From a bacterium (GTDB lineage Bacteria > Patescibacteriota > Microgenomatia > Levybacterales > UBA12049), in assembly GCA_021824155.1 (NCBI GenBank), contig JAKALN010000006.1, forward strand, positions 1 to 38,081: a stretch of DNA of 38,081 nt, read 5' to 3'. The notes below the pieces were generated by a model. It saw only the letters and a program-made list of their open reading frames with translations. It did not search any database and had not been told where the DNA came from. A program made the translations under genes and the position numbers. The first letter of the stretch is position 1; every line of letters begins with the position of its first letter. This document shows, in pieces, positions 7,503-14,911 of this stretch.

Positions 7503-7511
7503 TGGTACAAT
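7503..7511 (+). promoter_or_regulatory. Extended -10 promoter element for argS
   Basis: TGGTACAAT fits an extended -10 (TGN followed by a TATAAT-like hexamer, 5/6). It ends 9 nt before the ATG at 7521, so transcription would begin at or within a few bases of the start codon. No convincing -35 is spaced correctly, as is usual for extended -10 promoters. Confidence 0.5.
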
Positions 7512-7520
7512 AATTGCAAC

Positions 7521-9179
7521 ATGATTAGGGAAGAAATCAATAAAATCTTAAAGGATGCGTTGAAAGAATTGGGAGTAGAGGATTTTGAGCCCCAAATTGA
7601 GCGCCCCAAAGATTCCTCAAACGGTGATTATTCTACGAATGTAGCAATGAATTTGTTCACAAATTCAAGATTTATGATTAAAGATTTAGGATTTAAGAAT
7701 CCGTTGGAGTTGGCGGAAAGAATAGCAAAAATTCTTAATTCTGAAACCTTAAATCTGAATTCCAGCTTCGATTCTGTCGAAGCTGTCAGGCCGGGTTTTA
7801 TTAATTTTTACCTTTCCAATTCTTATCTTCAAACGCAAGTTCAGGAAATTATAAATAAAGGTGATAATTATGGTTCATCGGCTGTTGGCAAGGGTAAAAA
7901 AGCCAGCGTTGAGTTTGTTTCGGCAAACCCCACCGGGCCGCTTCATATAGGAAACGCCAGAGGAGGACCTTTGGGGGATGTTTTGGCAAATGTTTTGGAG
8001 AAAGCAGGATATAAAGTTACCAGAGAGTATCTCCATAATAACGTAGGCGGGCAGGTTGCGCGCTTAGGAGAAGCAATTTATTTTACTCTGCATCCGGACC
8101 AAAAAGGTGAAGGATACGAAATACAATATCAGGGAGAATATATAAAAGAGCTTGCAAAAATGGTCGTGGAAACAATGGAAGAAAAACACTTCGAAAGCCT
8201 TTCCCAGGAAAAGTTTATAGACAAAGCAGGCCAAATAGCAGTAGAGATAATGCTTTTGGAAATACTTAAAGACTGCGAGGATATAGGAATTAAATACGAC
8301 TTAGTTAGAAAAGAATCGGATTTAAGAAAAGATGCTCCGGAAGTTATTAAAGAGCTTGAAAGGAAAGGATTAGTGAAAGAGAAAGACAAAGCCCTGTGGT
8401 TTGCTCCTAATGATGAGTTTCTTAAAGACAGGGAGACTGTAGTAAAAAAATCAGACGGAGAATATACATACTTTGCTTCAGATATCGTTTATCACAAAGA
8501 AAAATTTGAAAGAGGAAATGATTTGGTTGTAGATATATTGGGAGCAAATCATTCGGGACATGTTCCAAGGCTTAAGGCGGTTATTAAAGCTTTAGGTTTT
8601 GATACCAACGAATTCAAGGTAGTTTTATATCAATGGATAAGGCTAAAAAGAGGAGAGGAGATACTTAAAATGAGTAAGCGTAGCGGAACGTTTGTTACCG
8701 CAAGAGAAGTATTGGACGAGGTAGGAAAGGATGCTTTTAGATTTTTTCTTCTAAGGACCGGTTCGGAAACCCATATGGATTTTGATTTGGAACTTGCAAA
8801 GAAAAAAGCAAACGAAAACCCGGTGTTTTATGTCCAGTATGCTTATTCAAGGATAAACAGTATATTTGCAAAAGCAGGAGAAGCTATTATCAGTCCAGAT
8901 ACTTCTTTGCTAACAGAGCCCGAAGAGGTTTCCCTGATAAGACAATTACTTAAATTTCCGGAGCTAATCGAGGAGATTTCTTATACTTTTGCGGTAAATA
9001 CTTTTACAACATACGTAATTGAAGTAGCCACTCTTTTCCACAAGTTTTATGAAGCCCATAGGGTTATTTCGGAGAATAAAAAATTAACAGAGGCACGTTT
9101 GGCACTTCTTAAGGCAACTGCAGTTACCCTTAAAAATACTCTTGATATTCTTGGAGTTTCGGCTCCGGAACGGATGTAA
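7521..9179 (+). CDS. argS: Arginyl-tRNA synthetase
   Basis: Class I synthetase that charges tRNA-Arg. From the ATG at 7521 the protein is 552 residues, normal for ArgRS. Features are the N-terminal tRNA-recognition domain (about 1-110), SANPTGPLHIGNARGGPLGD with the HIGH-like motif HIGN at 142-145, the KMSKS-like KMSKR at 383-387 followed by SGTFVTAREV, and the C-terminal DALR anticodon domain (NPVFYVQYAYSRI onward). The frame is open for 62 codons upstream, but that part is family A repeat plus a promoter, so 7521 is preferred. Within the N-terminal domain, bases 7660-7785 look repeat-derived (ATTCAAGATTTATGATTAAAG and a perfect 8-bp hairpin) and are translated in frame. Confidence 0.94.
   Translation: MIREEINKILKDALKELGVEDFEPQIERPKDSSNGDYSTNVAMNLFTNSRFMIKDLGFKNPLELAERIAKILNSETLNLNSSFDSVEAVRPGFINFYLSNSYLQTQVQEIINKGDNYGSSAVGKGKKASVEFVSANPTGPLHIGNARGGPLGDVLANVLEKAGYKVTREYLHNNVGGQVARLGEAIYFTLHPDQKGEGYEIQYQGEYIKELAKMVVETMEEKHFESLSQEKFIDKAGQIAVEIMLLEILKDCEDIGIKYDLVRKESDLRKDAPEVIKELERKGLVKEKDKALWFAPNDEFLKDRETVVKKSDGEYTYFASDIVYHKEKFERGNDLVVDILGANHSGHVPRLKAVIKALGFDTNEFKVVLYQWIRLKRGEEILKMSKRSGTFVTAREVLDEVGKDAFRFFLLRTGSETHMDFDLELAKKKANENPVFYVQYAYSRINSIFAKAGEAIISPDTSLLTEPEEVSLIRQLLKFPELIEEISYTFAVNTFTTYVIEVATLFHKFYEAHRVISENKKLTEARLALLKATAVTLKNTLDILGVSAPERM
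7764..7784. repeat. Palindrome translated within argS
   Basis: AGCTTCGA-TTCTG-TCGAAGCT is a perfect 8-bp hairpin with a 5-nt loop. It directly follows AATTCTGAA/ATCTGAATTC motifs like those of the family D repeat at 13376-13455. It is in frame and falls just before VRPGFINFYL in the N-terminal domain. Confidence 0.6.
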
Positions 9180-9198
9180 CCCTTATTTAAAGGGATAC

Positions 9199-9227
9199 TT
9201 GGCAAAAGAGTTTGTGGGTGTTAGAAT
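9199..9227 (+). promoter_or_regulatory. Promoter for M16 protease (likely leaderless)
   Basis: TTGGCA (9199-9204, 5/6 to consensus), a 17-nt spacer, and TAGAAT (9222-9227, 5/6). The ATG follows after 8 nt, which places the predicted transcription start on or next to its A. Confidence 0.65.
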
Positions 9228-9235
9228 AAATCTCT

Positions 9236-10513
9236 ATGCAATATCATAAAAAGGTTCTCCAGAACGGTCTCCGGGTTATCACAGTCCCAATGGCATCTTT
9301 TGAAAGTGCAACCGTGCTTGTTATGGTAGGCGCAGGCAGCAGATACGAAACAAGACAAAACAGCGGAATTTCCCACTTTTTGGAGCATATGGCCTTTAAG
9401 GGAACGGAAAAAAGGCCGTCAGCTTTAGATATTTCAACTCTTATAGACGGAATAGGCGGAGAATTTAATGCTTTTACAGGGAAAGAGACAACAGGATATT
9501 ATATAAAATCTTCAGCCGGACAATTCGAGCTTTGTTTGGACGTTATTTCCGATATGCTGCAGCATTCAAAACTTGACCAAAAAGAAATAGATAAAGAAAA
9601 AGGGGTAATACTTGAGGAAATAAACTTATATGAAGATATGCCGGTCCGAAAAATAGGTGATATTTACGAAAAACTTCTTTATGGGGATACTCCAATGGGT
9701 TGGGATATAGCCGGGGAAAAAGACGTGATAAGAAGTCTAAAGAGGGAAGATTTTGTTGATTATATGGGAAGCCTTTACAGCGCAGGTAATATTGTGCTTG
9801 TTGTTGCAGGAGGAGTACAAACAAATCAGGTAGAGGAAGCAGCGGAAAAATACTTCGGAAAAATGCAGCAATTTGATACAAAAAGTTATACTAAAGTAGT
9901 AGAGAAACAGGAAAAAGCGCAGCTTTTATTAAAACAAAAAGATACCGAACAAATGCATATTGCAATAGGATTTAGAACCGTTTCAATTGACAGTCCCGAC
10001 AGGTTTGCGCTTTCTGTGCTGTCTTCAATTCTTGGCGGAGGAATGAGCAGCAGGCTTTTCCACGAAGTAAGGGAAAAAAGAGGACTCGCTTATTATGTAA
10101 GAACAACATCAGACCATTTCGTGGATGCCGGAAGTCTTGTTACTACTTCGGGGTTAGACCCAAAAAGAGTGGAAGAGGGGGTAAAAGTAATTGTCCAAGA
10201 GTATAGAAAATTTGCAGACGGAAAAGCAGGAATAACATCTTCGGAATTTAAAAAAGCAAAAGAATATTTAAAAGGGCATTTTGTTCTGGAATTGGAAGAC
10301 AGCAGGTCGGTTGCCGGTTTTTATTCCTCGCAGGAGCTTTTGGAAAAAGAAGTGTTAAACCCCGACCAACTTTTGGAAAAAATTGATAAAGTTACTGTTG
10401 AGGAAGTAGAAGAAGTGGCTAAAAAATATTTTAAAAACAAAGGCCTGAATATGGCAGGTATAGGCAACTTTGCCAGTGGACAAAATTTTAAAGAATTGCT
10501 AACATTAAGTTAA
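9236..10513 (+). CDS. M16 family zinc metallopeptidase
   Basis: A 425-residue insulinase/processing-peptidase-type zinc protease. The inverted zinc motif HxxEH is HFLEH at 47-51 (GISHFLEHMAFKGT). The third ligand region is EKGVILEEINLYED at about 121-134, and the second, inactive-type M16 half carries the usual substrate-gripping segment (GGGMSSRLFHEVREKRGLAYYV, about 263-284). No signal peptide is seen, so it probably acts in the cytoplasm. The length fits single-unit bacterial M16 proteins, which dimerise. Its stop overlaps the ndk start by one base (TAATG), so ndk is co-translated. Confidence 0.93.
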   Translation: MQYHKKVLQNGLRVITVPMASFESATVLVMVGAGSRYETRQNSGISHFLEHMAFKGTEKRPSALDISTLIDGIGGEFNAFTGKETTGYYIKSSAGQFELCLDVISDMLQHSKLDQKEIDKEKGVILEEINLYEDMPVRKIGDIYEKLLYGDTPMGWDIAGEKDVIRSLKREDFVDYMGSLYSAGNIVLVVAGGVQTNQVEEAAEKYFGKMQQFDTKSYTKVVEKQEKAQLLLKQKDTEQMHIAIGFRTVSIDSPDRFALSVLSSILGGGMSSRLFHEVREKRGLAYYVRTTSDHFVDAGSLVTTSGLDPKRVEEGVKVIVQEYRKFADGKAGITSSEFKKAKEYLKGHFVLELEDSRSVAGFYSSQELLEKEVLNPDQLLEKIDKVTVEEVEEVAKKYFKNKGLNMAGIGNFASGQNFKELLTLS

Positions 10514-11064
10514 TGGAACAGACAGTGGTTTTAATCAAACCGGATGGTGTAAATAGAGGGCTAGTAGGAGAAATAATACATAGGTTCGAAAGAATGGGCC
10601 TTAAGATAGTTGCAATGAAAATGGTCGTTCCCACAAAAGAGCTTCTGGATAAACATTACGCAACAGATAAAACTTCAACGGTAGAAAGAATAGGCAACAA
10701 AACACTTGACACATACAAAAAATACGGTAAAGATGCCAAGAAAGAATTTGGCACCGATGATCCGGCAAAACTTGGGGCAATGGTTGTCGGCTGGCTTTTG
10801 GATTTTATGGTTTCAAGCCCGGTTGTTGCTATGGTGGTTGAGGGTAAACACGCGGTTGAAAATGTGGTAACTCTTGCAGGCCCTACAATGCCCGTAAATG
10901 CGCCTGCGGGAACAATAAGGGGAGATTTCTCAACAGATTCTGCTGCATACGCAAATGAAGAAAGAAGAGCGGTTCAAAACATAGTTCATATTTCGGCAAC
11001 TGTTGAAGAAGCAAACTTTGAAAAAAACCTCTGGTTTAAACCCGAAGAAATCTACAAATACTAA
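10513..11064 (+). CDS. ndk: Nucleoside diphosphate kinase
   Basis: Transfers the gamma-phosphate between nucleoside triphosphates and diphosphates through a phosphohistidine. Recognisable are the start TVVLIKPDGVNRGLVGEII, FERMGLKIVAMKMV, GPTMPVNAPAGTIRGDF and the active-site His159 in NIVHISATVEEANFE. At 183 residues it is longer than the usual ~140-150 because of about 40 extra residues between KHYA (47-50) and the PVVAMVVEG strand (103-111). It is coupled to the M16 gene by a TAATG overlap. Confidence 0.94.
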   Translation: MEQTVVLIKPDGVNRGLVGEIIHRFERMGLKIVAMKMVVPTKELLDKHYATDKTSTVERIGNKTLDTYKKYGKDAKKEFGTDDPAKLGAMVVGWLLDFMVSSPVVAMVVEGKHAVENVVTLAGPTMPVNAPAGTIRGDFSTDSAAYANEERRAVQNIVHISATVEEANFEKNLWFKPEEIYKY

Positions 11065-11191
11065 GGTTGGGTTCGGCAATTCACTGTTCAGAGCGTCGCT
11101 CGCTAAATGAAAGTCTTTTTTGAAGTTGTGGAAACAAAAGATAATTTTTCTGACGGCTTTCAATTCGTCTGAAAGTAAATTGCCTCACTTT

Positions 11192-11620
11192 CTATAGTTT
11201 TAGGAATTTGGAGTAAAGAAGGGAAGAAGAGGCAAAAAAAAGAAGGGTCATGGCTTCTGAAAATAAGCAATACTGACAGAACGATTTAATTATAAAAAAT
11301 TGTACAAAGAATAAAACGGCGGAAACAAAAAGTCCCGTAAGGCTGCATAAAAATAAGCCATGGGCAAAAATTTTTCTTCTGTCAAGAAGGACTAAAAGTG
11401 AAAAACCCATTGCTAAAGCAAAAAATAAGGTTCCTAAAAGCGAGACAGGAATGCCGTAAATAACAGAAAATTGACTTGTTAAAACTTTTTCGCAGCCGGA
11501 AAGCGTACAAGGCGGAAAAGCATTCCTGTAGTGAAGAATAGTCAGATAAGTTGCATCCAAAAATCCTAGAAAGCAAAAGATAAGGCAGGAAATGGATAAA
11601 TTATTTCTTGTTAAGCGCAT
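11192..11620 (-). CDS. Vitamin K epoxide reductase (VKOR) family protein
   Basis: A membrane oxidoreductase that reoxidises DsbA-like proteins using quinone, the counterpart of DsbB. The 142 residues have four hydrophobic segments. They hold the loop cysteine pair Cys38/Cys43 (PPCTLSGCEKV) and the active CxxC Cys115-Cys118 (SFCQYCLFSEA). The start overlaps the 3' end of the DsbA-like gene by 20 nt, so the two form one operon. Confidence 0.92.
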   Translation of the reverse strand: MRLTRNNLSISCLIFCFLGFLDATYLTILHYRNAFPPCTLSGCEKVLTSQFSVIYGIPVSLLGTLFFALAMGFSLLVLLDRRKIFAHGLFLCSLTGLFVSAVLFFVQFFIIKSFCQYCLFSEAMTLLFFASSSLLYSKFLKL

Positions 11621-12338
11621 TTTGAATTATCTGTTTAAACTGGTCGTAATTTGAAGGGTTTTGGATTTGCTGTCCGTTTACAAAAAATGTGGGAGTTGCA
11701 TTTATTCCTTCGGAGGTCGCTTTATTTTCGGCATCTGCAACATAATTTTGAGCCTCGCTTGAATTCATGTCGTTCGTAAATTTATTTATGTCAAGCTTTA
11801 GCTCTTTTGCATAAGAAATAAATGTGTCCCTCGGGTCATCAACATCTGCCCATGTATTCTGTCCATTATAAAGAAGGTCATCCATCTGGAAGAATTTACC
11901 CTGCTTATATGCCGCATATCCGGCTTGAGCGGAAATTATGGCATTTTTATGAATGTTTGAAAGAGGGAACATTCTGTAAACATAGAAAATTTTTCCGTTA
12001 AAATCACTTAACAGCTGGTTAACTAAGGGATGGTAGGCTCCGCAGGCAGGACATTGAAAGTCCGCATATTCTATTAAAGTTACTTTTGCTTTTGGATTAC
12101 CTTCCGAAATATCGTTTTTAGAAGGCGGAGGAACTGTTAATCCCGAAGAAGTAGAGGATGGGGCATTCGCGAGTTCTACGAGTCCGAAAATTGAGACCAC
12201 TACTATCAAAACGACTCCTACTATTATCCCTATTTTTTTATATAATTGTTTTTTCTTTTCGGACTGCGCTTTTTGCTGCCACTCTTGTTTGCGAAGTTCT
12301 TTTTTTTCTTTTTTAGTAAGTTTTCGTTCATCAGTCAT
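11601..12338 (-). CDS. DsbA-like thiol-disulfide oxidoreductase, membrane anchored
   Basis: A 245-residue protein with a Lys-rich cytoplasmic N-terminus (1-35), one membrane anchor (36-56, IGIIVGVVLIVVVSIFGLVE), and an extracytoplasmic thioredoxin-fold DsbA domain. The active site is Cys96-Pro-Ala-Cys99 (EYADFQCPACGAYHP), and the cis-Pro loop is visible in GINATPTFFVNGQQI. It should introduce disulfides into exported proteins and be recycled by the overlapping VKOR gene. Candidate clients are the surface proteins at 23925-25001 and 33658-36543, each with a conserved cysteine pair. Confidence 0.93.
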   Translation of the reverse strand: MTDERKLTKKEKKELRKQEWQQKAQSEKKKQLYKKIGIIVGVVLIVVVSIFGLVELANAPSSTSSGLTVPPPSKNDISEGNPKAKVTLIEYADFQCPACGAYHPLVNQLLSDFNGKIFYVYRMFPLSNIHKNAIISAQAGYAAYKQGKFFQMDDLLYNGQNTWADVDDPRDTFISYAKELKLDINKFTNDMNSSEAQNYVADAENKATSEGINATPTFFVNGQQIQNPSNYDQFKQIIQNALNKK

Positions 12339-12458
12339 AGAAGATATAATGCCATTTTATTAACGAATTTTCAAGAGGGAAGTTACTTGTGCAAATCCAA
12401 CATAAACTCTGCTTTTGGCAAGCTCAGATCAATTCTGCTTGCTTTGCGTGTTGAAATG

Positions 12459-12530
12459 TCGGGGTGCTGGGAATTGGACCCAGTGGCTCTACGTCCCGAA
12501 CGCAGCGTGATACCGGTTCACTACACCCCG
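12459..12530 (-). tRNA. tRNA-Pro (anticodon CGG)
   Basis: A complete cloverleaf folds on the minus strand. The acceptor CGGGGTG pairs with CACCCCG, D stem GTGA/TCAC, anticodon stem CTGCG/CGTAG with loop TTCGGGA (anticodon CGG), T arm CTGGG-TCCAATT-CCCAG, discriminator A. CCA is not encoded. It lies 6 nt downstream of tRNA-Arg and is probably co-transcribed with it. Confidence 0.92.
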
Positions 12531-12536
12531 AAAAAG

Positions 12537-12610
12537 TATCCCCGAGAGGAGTTGAACCTCCAATCTTTCCCTTAGGACGGGACTGCTCTATCCAGTTGAG
12601 CTACGGGGAC
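12537..12610 (-). tRNA. tRNA-Arg (anticodon CCT)
   Basis: The minus strand folds as acceptor GTCCCCG/CGGGGAT, D stem GCTC/GAGC, anticodon loop GTCCTAA (anticodon CCT), and T arm GGAGG-TTCAACT-CCTCT, discriminator A. Oddities are a G at position 32 and a G-A mismatch at the top of the anticodon stem. CCA is not encoded. Confidence 0.88.
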
Positions 12611-12616
12611 ATTCGT

Positions 12617-12645
12617 TTGTATTTTAACATAAAAGCCTCTAGAAT
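12617..12645 (+). promoter_or_regulatory. Promoter for sortase gene (likely leaderless)
   Basis: TTGTAT (12617-12622, weak -35, 3/6), a 17-nt spacer, and TAGAAT (12640-12645). The ATG follows after 7 nt. Confidence 0.45.
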
Positions 12646-12652
12646 AAAAAAT

Positions 12653-13372
12653 ATGAGACGAAGCGAAATTGCCAGGTATTTAATTCTTAGGACAATAGGC
12701 AATTTTTTGGTTTTATTTGCTATTTTTGGAGTGTTGGCAACTTTTGGTCCTGCTGTTTATTATGAAGTATCCTTTAGGGTAATCCAAGCCAGAGGAATAC
12801 ATTATATTGTCTCTGCTTCGGCTGCCACTGCGACTTTTGGAGACATACTCAAAGAACAAAATAAATATATAACTACCCAGGGTACAGGATTTGCAGGTGT
12901 TTTAGCCGGTCCGAAAGAACAAATTCTGACACCTATTGATACAGAGTTTGATGTTTTGATACCAAAAATCGGGGCAAATGCTAAAGTATTTCCAAACGTT
13001 GATGCTTCCGACCCGAATCAGTTTCTTCCGATTTTAAAAGAAGGCGTTGCGCATGCCAAAGGGACCGTTTTCCCGGGAATGAAAGGTAATATATACCTTT
13101 TTGCACATTCAACCGATAATTTTTGGGATGTAGGAAGATATAATGCAGTTTTTTACCTTCTTAAAGACCTTGTTCCGGGTGATGAAATAGTTATTTTCTT
13201 CAAAAATAAAAGGTATGATTACGTGGTTACCCAGTCTAAGACGGTTGATCCTTCGGATGTTTCTTATATAGTCGGAGCACAGAATCAAACCCAGGAAACA
13301 TTAATTCTTCAGACTTGCTGGCCGCCGGGAACCACCTGGCAGCGTTGGTTAGTTTTCGCAAAGAGAAAATAA
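12653..13372 (+). CDS. Sortase family transpeptidase
   Basis: A 239-residue membrane-anchored cysteine transpeptidase that would attach or cross-link surface proteins. One hydrophobic segment at about 15-37 is followed by the sortase beta barrel. The catalytic triad is visible: His152 (YLFAHSTDN), Cys222 (LILQTCWPPGT) and Arg231 (WQRWLVF). The ATG at 12653 is chosen because the open frame upstream runs antisense through tRNA-Arg and a promoter is placed just before this ATG. No classic LPxTG-plus-tail substrate was recognised in the window's surface proteins, so the substrate is unknown. Confidence 0.9.
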   Translation: MRRSEIARYLILRTIGNFLVLFAIFGVLATFGPAVYYEVSFRVIQARGIHYIVSASAATATFGDILKEQNKYITTQGTGFAGVLAGPKEQILTPIDTEFDVLIPKIGANAKVFPNVDASDPNQFLPILKEGVAHAKGTVFPGMKGNIYLFAHSTDNFWDVGRYNAVFYLLKDLVPGDEIVIFFKNKRYDYVVTQSKTVDPSDVSYIVGAQNQTQETLILQTCWPPGTTWQRWLVFAKRK

Positions 13373-13375
13373 AAC

Positions 13376-13455
13376 AATTTAGAATTCAGAGTTCATAATT
13401 CAGAATTCCGGCTCCTATAGCATAATTCTTAATTCTGAATTTTAGATTCTAAATT
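13376..13455. repeat. Family D hairpin between convergent genes
   Basis: The left half has AATTTAGAATTCAGAG and CATAATTCAGAATTC. The right half has the complements CATAATTCTTAATTCTGAAT and AGATTCTAAATT, around a short GC-containing loop. Placed between two genes that end toward each other, it could terminate both transcripts. Confidence 0.65.
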
Positions 13456-14670
13456 TTACTTGAGGTCAACAGTATAAAGGTTGGGGGATGTATAGGGATT
13501 TCCCAAATCGGTTAAAATAACTACCCTTGATCCGTCTGACCAGGGAAAAACGTAATTGTCTATGAACGGACCGGCATAAATAGTAGTTTGGTTTCCCGCA
13601 TCATATTCCATGATATCTACCTTCTTGTTGTGGTCGTATATTAAGTGCTTGGAATCCGGGAACCACATTAAAGGAGAAGGGGAATAAATATTCAAACCCG
13701 CTTCGTTTGAAAGGGAATCGACAATTTTATAGTTTCTGTCTTCTTTTATGTCGTAAACATAAATTGCACCCTTTTCAATATTCCTTGCCTCGGGCGTTGA
13801 GTCCGTGCCTATAAGTCTTGGAGTAATTATTATTGGAATATTTGCAGATTGCGACGCAACATACAATATTTTAGTTTCATCGGGAGCCCAGTCTATTACC
13901 TGAAAATCGGAAAGAACAATCTTTTTAAGATTAGTGGGAAGGGCGTCGGTTAAAGATTTTTCTTTTTCCAGTTTTTGCTTATTCCAGTCTGCGTTTACGT
14001 TTGCCATTGTTTCGCTGACGTCTTGGGGGTTTTGGTTAAACCCGTTTGTCTGAAGAAGGTAGGTGGTGTTTGAGACTGTGCCCGATATAGTTGCAAGAAG
14101 CTCGGAGCCGTCAGGGGACCATTGAAGCTGTGCTTTGGAAAATGTATTTACGGTGTCATTGATTATTTGGCTTGATGAACTTTGTAGAGTCAGAATCGGT
14201 CTTGCGGTAGTATCCAGTATATATATTCCGTTTTTAACAGCTGATTGGGAGGCTACGGTATAAGCAATTTTAGTTTGGGAAGGATCCATAACGGGATTTT
14301 GCGCTCCCAAGTTTGTTATGCTTTCAAGTTTTGGAGCCGTAGGAAAAAGAAGCGCGTCGGCTTTTGTTACAACCTCGTTTTTTATAACCAGACTTTTTTC
14401 CCATGGCAGATAACCTTCTTTTACTATTTTTATGTCATAAGTTCCGGGGGCAAGATTAATTGTGTTTGCTGTGGCTGTAGTTAAATGTCCGTTTACAAAA
14501 ACTTGAGCTCCGTCCGGGCTGCTGGTTGCAACTAAAAGTCCCGTTCCCGAAATTGTGGCCGTGCCCCTGTTGAAATCAAAACGGTAACCTTTCCCATACA
14601 GGACAACAAGTACAGTAGCAAGGATCATAAAAAAGAGTATTAGAGCAGATAGTGCAATTTGTTTTCTCAC
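13456..14670 (-). CDS. Membrane-anchored PEGA-domain protein with beta-propeller-like repeats
   Basis: A 404-residue protein, GTG start. It has a membrane anchor or uncleaved signal at 5-26 (IALSALILFFMILATVLVVL), a PEGA domain at about 44-110 (VATSSPDGAQVFVNGHLT, then LAPGTYDIKIVKEGYLPWEKS), and TolB/WD40-like blades (MDPSQTKIAYTV, LQWSPDGSELLATI, IDWAPDETKILYVA, MWFPDSKHLIYDHN). It is probably outside the membrane and may bind envelope polymer or protein; the substrate is unknown. The GTG is supported by a promoter 8 nt upstream. Confidence 0.87.
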   Translation of the reverse strand: MRKQIALSALILFFMILATVLVVLYGKGYRFDFNRGTATISGTGLLVATSSPDGAQVFVNGHLTTATANTINLAPGTYDIKIVKEGYLPWEKSLVIKNEVVTKADALLFPTAPKLESITNLGAQNPVMDPSQTKIAYTVASQSAVKNGIYILDTTARPILTLQSSSSQIINDTVNTFSKAQLQWSPDGSELLATISGTVSNTTYLLQTNGFNQNPQDVSETMANVNADWNKQKLEKEKSLTDALPTNLKKIVLSDFQVIDWAPDETKILYVASQSANIPIIITPRLIGTDSTPEARNIEKGAIYVYDIKEDRNYKIVDSLSNEAGLNIYSPSPLMWFPDSKHLIYDHNKKVDIMEYDAGNQTTIYAGPFIDNYVFPWSDGSRVVILTDLGNPYTSPNLYTVDLK

Positions 14671-14678
14671 TACTTGGG

Positions 14679-14707
14679 ATTATACAGGCTAATAATAACT
14701 CTTGCAA
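14679..14707 (-). promoter_or_regulatory. Promoter for PEGA protein gene (likely leaderless)
   Basis: On the minus strand TTGCAA (14702-14707, 4/6), a 17-nt spacer and a perfect TATAAT (14679-14684). The GTG start follows after 8 nt, so the transcript should begin at or beside the start codon. Confidence 0.65.
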
Positions 14708-14911
14708 GATGCCTATGGTAAGGATATAATCGAATTTGAACCGAGGCAAAAACCAAAAATTTGATATAGAAAATATATCTTTTGATATATAAACCCTAAG
14801 CACCAAATTCTAATTTATAAATAATATCAAAGTTCAAAATAGAAAACCTAAAAACATTAAAAAATTGAAATTTATTTAGGATTTAGAGTTTAGGATTTGG
14901 AATTTAATTTT

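Noticed and set aside
7335-7520. In-frame N-terminal extension of argS
   Set aside because: It is family A repeat plus promoter sequence; the ATG at 7521 matches the ArgRS N-terminus and follows an extended -10.
11065-11191. Possible structured RNA between ndk and the VKOR gene
   Set aside because: Only short stems are visible (GGCAATT/AATTGCC at the edges and GAGC/GCTC); too little to name.
12246-12652. Open frames on the plus strand running into the sortase gene
   Set aside because: They run antisense through two tRNA genes; the sortase begins at 12653.
14897-14911. TTG start for mreB
   Set aside because: The ATG at 14912 gives the typical MreB start; the extra five residues have no family support.
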